A DNA stretch of 64,000 nucleotides from Undaria pinnatifida (lineage: Eukaryota > Sar > Phaeophyceae > Laminariales > Alariaceae): assembly GCA_012845835.1 (NCBI GenBank), contig JABAKD010000029.1, positions 14,250,392 through 14,314,391 on the forward strand, written 5' to 3'. Numbering within the stretch: position 1 is the first letter of the stretch; every line of letters starts with the position of its first letter. Shown one piece after another: positions 13,801-25,800 of the stretch. The notes beneath the pieces are model-generated. The model was not told the DNA's origin. It saw nothing but the letters and a program-made list of their open reading frames with translations, and did no database searches. A program made the translations under genes and the position numbers.

Positions 13801-16800
13801 GCGTCGATGATCGAGCTCGACAGAGGGGGAGAACAATCAGCGATCCCGACCTCCCACTAATCACCATGTACCACCGTTGGGGCACATTGTTTCAGCAGTA
13901 CGTGGTCGACGGCGATGTCCAGATTGAAGAGTCCAAGCTTTCTTATCAACGCAACCACCAGAGCGAACTCCATGCCGGTCTCTATTCTGGTCCCGCCGAT
14001 GGTCTGCGGATGGGTGACAACGCCGGTGAAGAGTCCAAGCTTTCCTATCAACGCAACCACCAGAGCGAACTCCATGCCGCTCTCTATTCCGGTCTCGCCG
14101 ATGCTCTGAGAATGGGTGACAACAAACGTCACCCATCCGCAGAGCGTCGTCGAGAACGGGATAGAGAGCGGCACGGAGTTCGCTCTGGTGGTTGCGTTGA
14201 TAGGAAAGCTTGGACTCTTCAATCTGGACAGCGCCGTCGACCACGTACACGGCGCGTGGTCCTCGCGTCGTGCTTCGTGGGCGGACCCGGTACATGGTAC
14301 AGCAGTACCAGGATGCCGTGGCCCTTGTGCGAAAGTACGGCAAGCCCGACCTCTTCGTCACCTTCACCTGCAACCCCGGTATGTCCTTACTCCTTCGGCT
14401 CATCAACTTTAGTCCCTCTGTTGTGTCCCGGACCGTGCGACGTGAGCCCCCTTTGCTATATATCACCACCCCAGCGGCGTCCCTTCGTCTCACCCTTTAT
14501 TATTGCCGGCCGCCGTCCTACCCCCGTCCAGCTTGGCCGGAGATCACGCACGCACTCCTCGAGGGCAGACCGCCACCGACAGGCCGGACATTGTGTCCCG
14601 GGTTTTCAACGCCAAACTCCGTCCGGGCGCTAGAGAACGACCTATATAAGAACGGCTGCTTCGGGACTGCCGTCGCGTGGTGCAGAGTGGTAAAGGTGAG
14701 ACCCGTCTCATAGTAGCCGTTTTCCTTGTGCTCTTCCGTCCTCCCTTCCGGCGTTTCGTAATTTTTCCGTTGATGTTTAGGACGCAAACCTCGCCTCTAA
14801 CTTCAGTCCATTTTAGGTCACAAACCTCGCCCTTCTCCATTATTGTCTGTTCCCTTTCGTTTGCGTCGTTGCCAGTTCCAAAAGCGCGGTGTTCCCCACG
14901 CCCATATCCTTATCATTGTGGATGCCGACGACAAGCCCTAACCCGAGGACTACGACCGGTACGTGTCTGCGGAACTCCCCGACGCCGACCGCCAGCCGCG
15001 TCTGTTCCACGGGGCTGCTTCTAGCATAGTGCACGGACCCTGCGGCAGCAAGTGCCAGAGGGATGGCGTGTCCTCCAAGAGATACCCGAAGGACTTCCAG
15101 GACAGACAATTTCTTCGGAGGACGGGTACGCCGTCTACCGCAGACGGCAACCCGCGGAGCCCTGCGAGAGGACGGCAAACGTTCAACTCGGTGACGGTTC
15201 CACCAAGGCTAACAAGGTAGGCCCACGGGGTGTATTTTCTGCGCGGTCGGTGGGTTGACAACAGGGGGATCGTTCCGTAGTGCCCAGCTCTCACCCTCAG
15301 ATACGACGCGCACATCAACGTCGAGATCTGTTCGTCCGTACGAGCCGTTAAAAACCTGTACAAGTACGTCTTCAAAGGCAATGATCGAGCTTTGGCTGCA
15401 ATCGCGCCACCAAAGGGAGCCACGGACGAGATCACCAATTTCGTCGAAGCGCGGTACCTGGGCTCGTGCGAGGCGGCTTGGAGCATCTTCGCTTTTCGCA
15501 CCACGGAGCGTTTTCCGTCCGTGTTGCATCTTGCCCTTCACGAGCCCGGCGGGCAAATGGTCTACTACGGTGAGGGCCAGGCAGCGGCTCGACTGCGAAG
15601 CTCCTGCAAGACGACCCTGACGGAGTTCTTCGCCGACAACGCCGCCGTCGCCGCCGCTGTTGACGAGGACGGCGATGTCGACGTCGCGTTGAGCCTCCTG
15701 TATCAAGACTTCCCCACGCACTTCACGTGGGACAAGGCGAACAAGAAGTGGAAACCTAGACAGCGGCGAGCTGCGCAACCCCAAGTGGGCCGTATATACT
15801 CTGCGCACCCTGGCCACTGCGAGAGGTTCTACGTCCGCATGCTTCTCTGTCACGTGCCCGGGCCCGTCTCCTTAGGGCCCTGCACACTCCCGGACGGCAC
15901 CGTTGCCGAAACGTTCCAGGAAGCGTGCCGCTCGGGAGGTCTTTTGGCGGACGACCTGGAGTGGGATCGCTGCCTAGCGGAGGCGGCGACTCATCAGACA
16001 TGCGCGGCCGCCCTGAGGGGGCTATTCGTCACCATCCTCAGGCACTGCGACGTTGGGGACCCTCTTTCTTTGTGGCTGCATCACCGTGACAGCCTCTCCG
16101 AGGACTTCCTCTGCGAAAGGCGCGCTATAGACCCCTCTCGCCAGATGTGCGACGAGTTCCACAACCTCGCCCTTTTTCACATCGATCGCTGCCTTCGTGC
16201 GCAGGGTTTCACATCGTGGACTACCGCCTTCCGTCACCTGCAGACCCTACCCCACGCGACCTGCCACACGAGGTAGTCGAAGAGCTGGCCGGGCACAACC
16301 ACGACGAGCTGCGGCGACTGCAGGACGAGAGTCTAAGCCACTTCAACACCGAGCAACGCGCTGCTTTCGACAGCATCATGGCTGCCCACGCCGCCCTCCT
16401 CGACGAGGATGGCGGGCGACGCCGCGTTTTGCCAGCGTATCAGGCAGGGCGGGGTTTCTTCTTCGTCGACGGGCCAGGAGGTAATGGCAAGACCTTCCTT
16501 TACAGCGCCGTCCTTGCCGCAATTCGCTCCAGGGGGAGAATCGCTCTTGCCGTTGCCTCCAGCGGTGTCGCGTCCACCCTACTACCGCGCGCTCGAACCG
16601 CCCACTCCCTCTTCATGATCCCCATACACATCACGGCCAACTCCTCCTGCTTCGTGGACAAGCAGAGCTCGCGGGCCCAGCTGGTGCGTATGGCCGATGC
16701 CATACTTTGGGACGAGGCGCCCATGGCCCACCGGCACTGTCATAAAGCCGTCCAGCGCTGCCTCCGGGGTGTCATGGGCAACGACTTCCCACGGGGTGGG

Positions 16801-19800
16801 AAGATCGTCGTCATAGGGGGTGACTTCCGGCACATGCTTCCAGTTGTTCGGAAAGGCACACGGGCTCAGGTCGTCAGCGCCTGCGTTAACCAGTCTCCAC
16901 TCTGGAGAGGGGTGCGACTGCTGCAGCTGACGACCAGCATGCAAGTGTTGCGCGCAGGAATCAATCACCCCAGCCTCCGGGAGTTCCGTTCGTGGCAGAC
17001 GAGAATTGGCAACGGCGCTGAGGAGGACGCTCGACGGGATTCCGCCGATCCCTTCGCCGAAAGGCAGGTGCGAATTTCGGGCGACCTCATCGTCCCCGGC
17101 GAGGACCCGCGCAACCTCATCCACGCCGTCTTCCCCAACTTGGACGCCTTCGGGCCCGACGGTGACCATGAAGCCAGCCTGGCCTTCACCAGGCGGTCTG
17201 TGCTCGCGCCTCGAAACGACGACCAGCGAAAACTCAACGAAGACGTCATGCAGCGTGTTCCGGCCGAGGAATTCGAGTCCCTCAGCACCGACGGCACCGC
17301 GGACATGGATAGCTGCGTCATATACCCGGGAGAGTTCTTACAGACGCTGACACCGGCCGGGATGCCCACCCATCGCGTGGTTCTCGAGATCGGCGCGCCG
17401 TTCATGTTGCTACGCACGATAAACCTATCAACGGGGCTGTTCAACGGTACCCGCTGCCTACTCATGACCGCTTCGCAGTGGGTCCTTCACGTAGAAATCG
17501 CGACAGGGCCAACACCGGCCAGAGAGCATTCGTGCCATGGTGTAAACTCACTTCGACCGAGGGCGAGCTTCCGTTCGTCCTCACACAGCGGCAATTTCCC
17601 GTTGCACCGTGCTTTGCCATGACCATTAACAAAGCGCAGGGTCAAACGCTTGACAGGGTCGGCATTTTCCTTCGGCGCCCGGTGTTTTCACACGTGCAGC
17701 TCTATGTGGCTGTGTCTAGGGCCACATCGCGGCAGAACCTCCGCTTCGTTGTCATTGGGGGCGGCTCCACCCTACCGGACGGTTCCCAAGGAACCTGCAC
17801 CACAAACACCGTCTACGCAGAGGTACTTAATGGCTCAGAGCGACGGCGACCAAGGACTTCACGCGCGTTTCGTCCTACCTTTGAGCCTTTTGCGTTGTGT
17901 TGTATTGTGTTAGGCGGGGTTGAGTTCATTCGAATCCTTCGGATTCGGTTCCGTTGGGTTGGATGGGATACGGTTGGGTTAGAATGAGTTGGGTTGGGTT
18001 CGGATGGGTTCGGTTGGGTTGTTTAGCTCTAAACACCTTGCAATTCCTTCGTTTCGCCTGGTGCGATGGTGTTCGTGTGCATCTCCTGTAACTAACAATG
18101 CATAAATTGTGCGGAGCATTCTACAATGTGCGCCACCTGTCGGGTTGTTAACATTTATTTCGGCCGTTTGTTTTCCTTGAGTGCGTCGCGTCTTCCTCCA
18201 TCGATCCCACCTCCTTTGGCGTTTCTGTCCCGCGGGCGTATCCGTCCCACTGGTATTGTTCAGCGTACCACTAGTAGTATATTAATAGTATTGGTATACA
18301 CTATCGATCATTTCAATAAAGAATACCAGAATACGCCATCAACTGTTAACAGTAGTCTACTCCAAATAAGTCAGCAGACGGTCGGTCAAGGGAAAGCGTC
18401 CAGCGGTCAGTCAAAGGCGTCAAACCGATCATTCCACACTAAAACCTACTAGTTTGGCGTCAGTCAAGGTAAAATCATTTTCAAAACGCGGTCCGTCGGT
18501 CAAGAGCTGGAAGTGTCGTCTCGTGACATCTTGGACGGCTACTCTTTCATTAATACTGCTGCGAAACAATACCTGGCACCTGTCAACTCAAGAAACAGCA
18601 AGCACAGCAGCAGCAGGGGTCGATCGCAGGAAAGCCCACGGAAGGAAGAAAAGAGCTGCGATTCTGCCACTTACATACGTCGGGGGACACGTGCTACGAT
18701 AGAGATGCACCACTTCTTTTCTGAGATTCCAAAATTTGGGAGCTTAAGACCTCTCCCAAAATAAAATATTTGGAGCAAAAAAAAAAAACGCTACGACTGG
18801 ATGAAAAGTTCCATGGCCTGGGTACACAACGAGAATCGTGCAAAAAAAAAAAAACGGATGATTTTGGGTTAAGGAGCCCCGTCATTCTCAACCATTTCAG
18901 ACGAAAACTGCTACCTCCATCGTATCATACGTTGGGGGTCGGTTGACAGCATCATACGGGCTGCCGCCGTTGTCGCGACTACCACCGGCAGTATCTACAG
19001 CAGGCCTCAAATGGGGGGGGGGGGGGGGCACTCGATGCTTGTCCAATGGCTGCATGTTTTGCGGAAAACGGCTCGATGACGGCCTTTCGGAGGTCCATAA
19101 GTCCTTCTCGCTCACCTCCTCGAACCTGAAGTTATACTTGCTCTCGAAGTCATCGGCACGGTCGACATCCATCTCGTCATCGCTGTCCTCCACGTGGGGC
19201 GCGTTAAGGATCTCGTCGTAGCTGCCCAGATTCGACCGAGCAGATCAACGATCGACCAAAACATCGGCCAACCAGATCAGGAGCGCACATGGGTGTGGAT
19301 ACTAGATAGGAGACGAGCGCGATGTACTATCACATGAAGAATGACGTACGTACGTACCCTGGTGTCAAGTTTCGTCAGAAAAGGCATGACTACGATCGGA
19401 TAGACATTTCAGTTGATGCGGGCTATCATATCGGGGGGGGGGGGGGGTCATCCAATTTATTATCCTCGCATTACTTTCGCGCTCCCTCTCTCAGTAACAG
19501 CTCAGATCCGGGGTCACATAGCGGGCCCTTCTCCCCCCTCCCCACTACGGTGCGTGATAAAAATACGAGGCTCTAGCAGGCATGCACAAGCAGTGGAGAG
19601 TAGGTGGACATCTTGGCAGGAAACAGGAAGGAGATTCGAAGTGAGTCTCTTTGGTGTTTGCTATCTATACTTTGCCTTCGTGCTCCTCGCCTTCGTATTG
19701 TTTTAGGGTTTACGTGTGACACCACGGATACCTTCCTGGTATCATTTCATTTGCACGTGCTGCAGGTATTGTATACCACAGCGCGGAGTGCCGCTGCCTT

Positions 19801-22800
19801 GCGTATTGATACTGCGGTGCGCGTGTTGTTTTCTACCAGGAAGTCGTTTTTTCTTCCACCAAGGCGCTTTTTTGGGGGGGGGGGGTTGTTTCCACGGACC
19901 GGATTCCAGCGAAAATAACTCAATGCTACTCGTAAAACATCATCAACGTCACCATCGATATACAGTACCGGAATACAGTACCGGGATACAGTACGGGTAG
20001 ACATCTACGAAGTGAAAGGAGGTGAGCGTGTCAAGACGTCCAACGTTCGGGGGGGGTGGGGCGCAGGGTGATGCGGGGTAGGGGTTTCGCAAAGCACCAG
20101 GAGAGTCCGCCGTCGATCGACTTTGCGGTGATACTCCGAAGTGGGCTATTTCGTCGGCCTATTTATTGGCCGATCAATTGCGATTGTCAACGTTACATAT
20201 TGTGGTGGGCCACTTCCACGTAAGCGTTGCAACCCAGCAACCTGGGCACCAAAGACGAAACACGCTAAAAGGTAAAACTATGATGTATGGTACGTGAGCG
20301 GGGGGAACACCGCGAGAGAGCCTCTCAGACGGCGCGCAACTACCCAACGAACAAACGAACGAACAAACAAACAAACGCAAAAAAGACATTGTATATAGTG
20401 GGCACCCCGATTTAAGAGCGCCCAGGATAAAAAAAATCGGGACTCAAAAGCCGTGAAATCGGCATGTCCCGCCTATACTAAAAGCTATGCACTTTCCACT
20501 ACAGATAAGAGTAATGCGTGTTAAGAGCGCTTGTTTTGGCTTGTGACGGGGCGCTCTTAAAATCGGGGTGGCTAGCCAATGCTACATACATATTTTAGCT
20601 CCTCCTTTGCGATATGGTTGGATTGAAGTCCCGCGGGCGTAGCAAGTAGAAAAGTGGGGAGGGGGAGGGGGGGGGGGGGGGGGGGGTACTCAATTTGTGC
20701 ATGGCCGTAGTCGTGTGACCATAGACCCTCGCATCCCTACTATGCCGGGACGGAGCACGTCGGGTTTTCACCAAACAGGCAGGCATTGCTTTGCACCAGG
20801 CGCGAAGCGCCGTGGGGTGTTCGGCGAGTCGCAATGAAGGGTGAACTGCATCCTTCCAAGAACCGCTCGTAAGACGGACTCCGGCACCTTGTGCATACTT
20901 TCTTGATCATGGATGACCGCGCCAATGAGTTCCTTTGTTTTCTGGAGTGGCCACTCGAGAGACAGCAATGGGCATTACTATGTAACCGCCTCGTGGGTGC
21001 CTTACCATATTCACACTACGTGATGCGATCATTCCCCTTGTGAGGAGTTAGGGTTCTCTACCCCGCACAACATTATCTGACTCGATAACCATCATGGTGA
21101 CCGTCGGCAACCAAAAAAAAAAAAACGGTACCGTGGTTGTCTAGCTCACGCAGTGACTGTCATGTTTTACAGCGTCGTTGTCAACCAACGCCAACCCCAA
21201 TATATACACATAATGTGTCACAGCGTCAGTGCCAACCGAGGCCAACTATTATATATACATACATATAAAAGGGAAACGGGGGAGGGTACTCAGTTTGTGC
21301 ATGGCCGTAGTCGTATGACCATAGACGGGGGGGGGGGGGGTGAAACCGAAAAACAAAATAGCCACCTGGCAAATAACCCAGCAACTACCACCGACCACCC
21401 CAGCCAAGCTTATTGCTGAAGTCTATAGATGAACGCGTGTGTGCACTGCCCTGGAGGACGAACGGAACGCATTCCTTTGTGTACGTGGTATTCAAAACTA
21501 AAAAAAGACAGGAAGAAGTCAATGTGACGAAGTCAACGGGCAACGGAGGCGTTTTTTTAGAAGAAAAATAAGTTGGGGTCACCTAGGGGTCTCCTTGGCG
21601 TTGGGGTCGAGCCAGCGACGGTTCGCCACAAAGTCCCTAAGGAAGGTGTCCTCCTCCCCCCCGTCTCCCGCTTCGGCCATCTTATCCGCCTCCTTCTTCA
21701 GCAATTCCTCCTCTTCCGCCGCCTCCGCCGGCGTTTCGCTCCTCACCTGCGCCGCCGTCATCCCAAGCAACGACAGACAAAACAAAAAGCGCACGGATAT
21801 ATGTGGGCAAACCGTTGGGGCGATCGACGAGACACTATAAGGCCGTTCCACGCGATAAAAACAAAAGAAACGCCGCAAGTAGATATGGGGAACGTGTTGG
21901 GGTGACTGACTAGAGGCTAGAAGGCCAATCCACGCGATAAAAAAAAAAAACATCGCAAGAGACGGGAAGCCTGCTAGAGGCCGACTGTACCCTAGAAAAT
22001 ATCATAGAATGAAGCGTTCCACGCGATAAAAACACAAAAGCACGCCGCGAGACTAGATGGAAAAACCGTTGGGGCGACCTACGATACGCCAGAAGACCAT
22101 TCCACGCAACAGCAATGCAAAACACGCCGCAAGGAGATATGGGAAACCTGCTGGGGGGTGCGAGTAGAGGCTAGAAGCATGAGCGATGAAGCGATAAGCA
22201 GCGGGGGAAGAGAAGGGTGGCCACTCCAAGCGACGAAAACAAAAACACGCCGCACATGCAGGTGGAAAGCACTGTTGGGGCGACCTCCGGAATCGACCTA
22301 AAAGCAGGGACGGGCAGGCCAAAAACTTCCTGTCGGTAACTCATCCCACGGTCGGTCGTCGATCTGATTGGTCGAGGGTTGCCTTACAGCCACCCGGGTA
22401 TTTCTTTCTAACGCTGCCGAAACACGCTGCAGAGCTGCGCGACCGCCCCTGCCGACCTTGAGCTCCCCAAGGTTAAGACTAGAGACGGGTTTGGGGTCGG
22501 TTGGATGTGGGCAGACGAGGATTGAAATTGATCACCGAAGACCGGCAGGCGAGTTGTTGCCTGTCCGTCCTGTATTTAGGGGAAGGCGAGAACGACGAGA
22601 CGCTGCAATGACGAATGAACGCTGGCGAAATGAGCAGCGGGAGGAGAGACAGAGTATCCGTCTTAGTTGGTTTGATTTTTTCCTCGGTGTACTCTTCCAC
22701 TCAAGATATACTGAAGCCTGTCCCGTGTCCTATGACCACGGACTAGAATAACGGCAACGAAGTCGAGGTCAGGACAACAACAGAGCGTACCGCTGTGCCG

Positions 22801-25800
22801 GCTGATTGCGCGAGATGGGCAACAAGCATAAAGGCCAACGACTACCCAATGGGGCATCGACCGAAGAGCAGGCGCTCCTCGGACGGCCGGTAGCATCCTC
22901 ACGACCAGGGTCGGACGCCAAGGTGGTCATGTCAGCGGTCAGGTAGGGGAGGGCGGGGGGGGCGGGAAGCACATGGGTATGGACGAGAACAGCACCTGAA
23001 GCAGGGGTACGTACGCCCCCGCCAGCTCCTTGTTACCCCTATGTGTGACTCGCAGAGACAGCCAGGGGCTCGTGAAGACGTATGCTGTCCACCGCAAATG
23101 TTGTCTTCACCTGCAGCCCCCCCCCCCCCCCCCCCCCTCGCCACTTCCCCTTCCCCCGGCCGCGGCCGTCACCAGTACGGCGGCCGACACGTCTCGTGAC
23201 GACGCTATCAACCGAAGAGAAAACGGCCTCGGGAAATCGTTGGCCCCGCTGCTGCAGTGCAAATCAAGTCCGACAAATTTTTCATTTATGAGAAAATCTG
23301 TCAGGTTTGATCTAGCTCAGGTGCACCGGCCGCACTATCGAACGACCGCCCGAGAGGCGTTTCCTCTTCTGTCGATGACGTGCGCACGACCAAGGGTGGA
23401 CGCCATGGTGGTGATGTTTGCGGCCACGGGGGAGAGGGGGGGGGGGGGGGTACTCAATATGTGCATGGCCGTATTCATATGGCCAGTAGACTCCCGCATG
23501 CCTACTATGCCGGGACGGAGAACGTCGGGTTTTCACCAACCAGGCAGAGATTGCTTGCACCAAGCGCAAAGCGCTGTGAGGTATGCCGTGAGGTGTTCGG
23601 TGAGTCGCATGAAGGGTGAAATGCATCCTTCCAAGAACCGCGCGTAAAACGGACTTCGGCGCCTTGTGCCTACTTTCTTGCTCGTGGATGACAGCGCCAA
23701 TGAGTTATACTTCGTTTTCTGGTGTAGCCACTCCAAAGACAGGGGGGAGAGGGGGGGGGGGAGAGGTCTGCAATGGACGTATACACATCCTCATGAGCTC
23801 CTTGCTGTCTCTGCGAGTTATACGCAGCGCCGTACCAGGGCGCAAAAGAGGCAGCTGCCAAAGTCGTATGTTAGTCCACCGCATGCGCCGTCTTCGCCCA
23901 TATCCTTGACCCTCCCCCCCGCTTTCCTCCGGAGGTGGACGTCACCACCATTGCGTCGCTCTATTAATAGTCGTCAGGATACCACCGACCGAAGGGCAAA
24001 CGCCTCTCGAGCGATCGTTGGCCTCGCTGCTGCAGTGCACCTTGAAGCGACATCAGATGACCAGCACCGTCTCAACGTTTGACGCCGTTCAGGTGCTCTT
24101 CAGCGCTGGGGCCAGCGGCCACGCGAGGGGCATGGACAGAAGGTATAACGCCCCCGGGGGCGGTCGTTCCCCTCCCTGCTGCAGTGTACCTGACCGAACA
24201 CCCTACGGCTATTTTCCGGACGCTTTCAGCAGCAGCAGCAGTGCGCGTGGTGCTGTGGGTACTACAGCAGAGTAGGTGCTGAAGTGGTTCCGAGCTGCTG
24301 CGCCCTTCGCAAGATTAAACGTGAGACGGCGCTGACGGTTTGATCTGCCCAGGTCAATTTAGGCAGTGAGGCCCACAATCGTCCGAGGGACGCTTGCTCC
24401 TCGAGCCGGCCGCCCTCGGGCGAGAGAATGATCTCATGATTATTTGCTCGCTTTTTGAGAGTTGCTTGCTCTTGGTATGCGTCTTCGTATTTTTCTGTAG
24501 TCTGGGAGCGAGAGGGATAAGGATTCGATAATTGCGAAAAAACAAGCATGCGGCTTGCTTCGCTTGTCCTTTTTTTGTTTGCTCGGTGGCCTCCACGCTG
24601 CGGTTCACCTGCGCGAGATCAATTCGTCCAACACGATGTTGATGATTCGATCTGGCTCAGATGCACGGCAGCAGCGGGGCGGACGCCCGGCCGAGGACGG
24701 TCGCCCAAGGAGCGCTTAATCTTCGGCCCATGCCGCCCTTACAGCGAGAGGTCGGACGCCATGATACAGTAGTAGCGTCCACGGCCGGGGGCAAGCCGGG
24801 GGGGAGGGAAGGCACGAGCATGGGCGAAGACAAAGTCTGCTGTAGACATACATCTACACGTCCTGTCAGTTTTTGTCGCTGCCTTGCTAATTGAAGTCTT
24901 TAGAGATGAACCTCGTTTACATTATTGGGAAGCATAATACGTTGTGCCTGGATTGGGTGGGAGGTCATAAATGCAGTGGTACAAGATGTTCACGCGGCAG
25001 CTTTGCCTCGCGTGGTGAGTGGATGGATGGCACCGCTGTCCCTTGAACAAGAATCCGTTGACAGAGAAGCAATTAGCAAACGTCGATGACCGGGTGTTAC
25101 GTACGACCACGGCGCTCGTCGAGAATGATGCCTTGTCTCGCCAAGTGTGGGTACCTTATTGTGTACCTTTTGGTGTACTTATGTGAGCACTTTTGTTCAT
25201 GTTTTCGTGCTTATGGAGAATGATACCTTGTCTCGCCAAGTGCGGGTGCCAAGTGCGGGTACCTTATTGTGTACATTTATGTGTACTTATGTGTGCGCTT
25301 CTGTTTACCTTTTATTGTGTACATTAGGGGGCTGTATTCCGGGACAACCGCCATACTGTCGAGATCAAATGGCGCTTGCTATTGCCCAACCTACGCCTCA
25401 TACGGCATGGCCGCCTAATGTACGACCAGTCTACCAGTGCCGCTCTGGAATGAGGACAGTCAATGCTAAAGTATTGAAGCCGTATTGTACGAGTGATGGA
25501 CGCGTAAAATTTGTAAATGTAAAACGAAGCGATCATTTAGGTGTTGATGACACGTTGATGTTTGACGCTAAATGCGCGCGGTAGGGCAAGGTTTCAAACA
25601 CCTGCAACAAAAAACAAGCAGAGAAAGCAACATGGAAGAATCGGAGTTCTGCTGCTTCAACCAAGCTACTGCTGTTGAAACGTGGTGATGTAGATTTGTC
25701 TCGAGGAGAGACTTTTGATCATTCCAATGACCCGTGACTATTTTGGTCTATCCTATGATATGTATATACTATACTTCGACGAAGTATACTAACAAATCTT

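Larger units (their letters stand above)
11213..17987 (+). pseudogene. Decayed autonomous Helitron RepHel gene
   Basis: The gene lies in KRI1 intron 6, on the opposite strand. In order it shows a basic Arg/Gln-rich N-terminus, CPSCYALLWAG joined by splicing to CCHYGKVRL, a Helitron-like N-terminal domain (RRYN, then EVAAILPDS), a Rep domain with PHAHIL (HUH), and a PIF1-type helicase with Walker A GPGGNGKT and DEA. Introns are inferred at 11670-12843, 14379-14531 and 14696-14875. Frame changes near 12892, 13360, 14290, 15110, 16210 and 17505, plus stops at 14939 and 15278, make it non-functional as read. The first catalytic Tyr of the Rep KYLxKY motif reads Asn (KNLYKY). Helitrons move by rolling-circle replication. 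Element termini (5'-TC, 3' hairpin plus CTRR) were not located, so the element is larger than the coordinates given. Confidence 0.92.
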
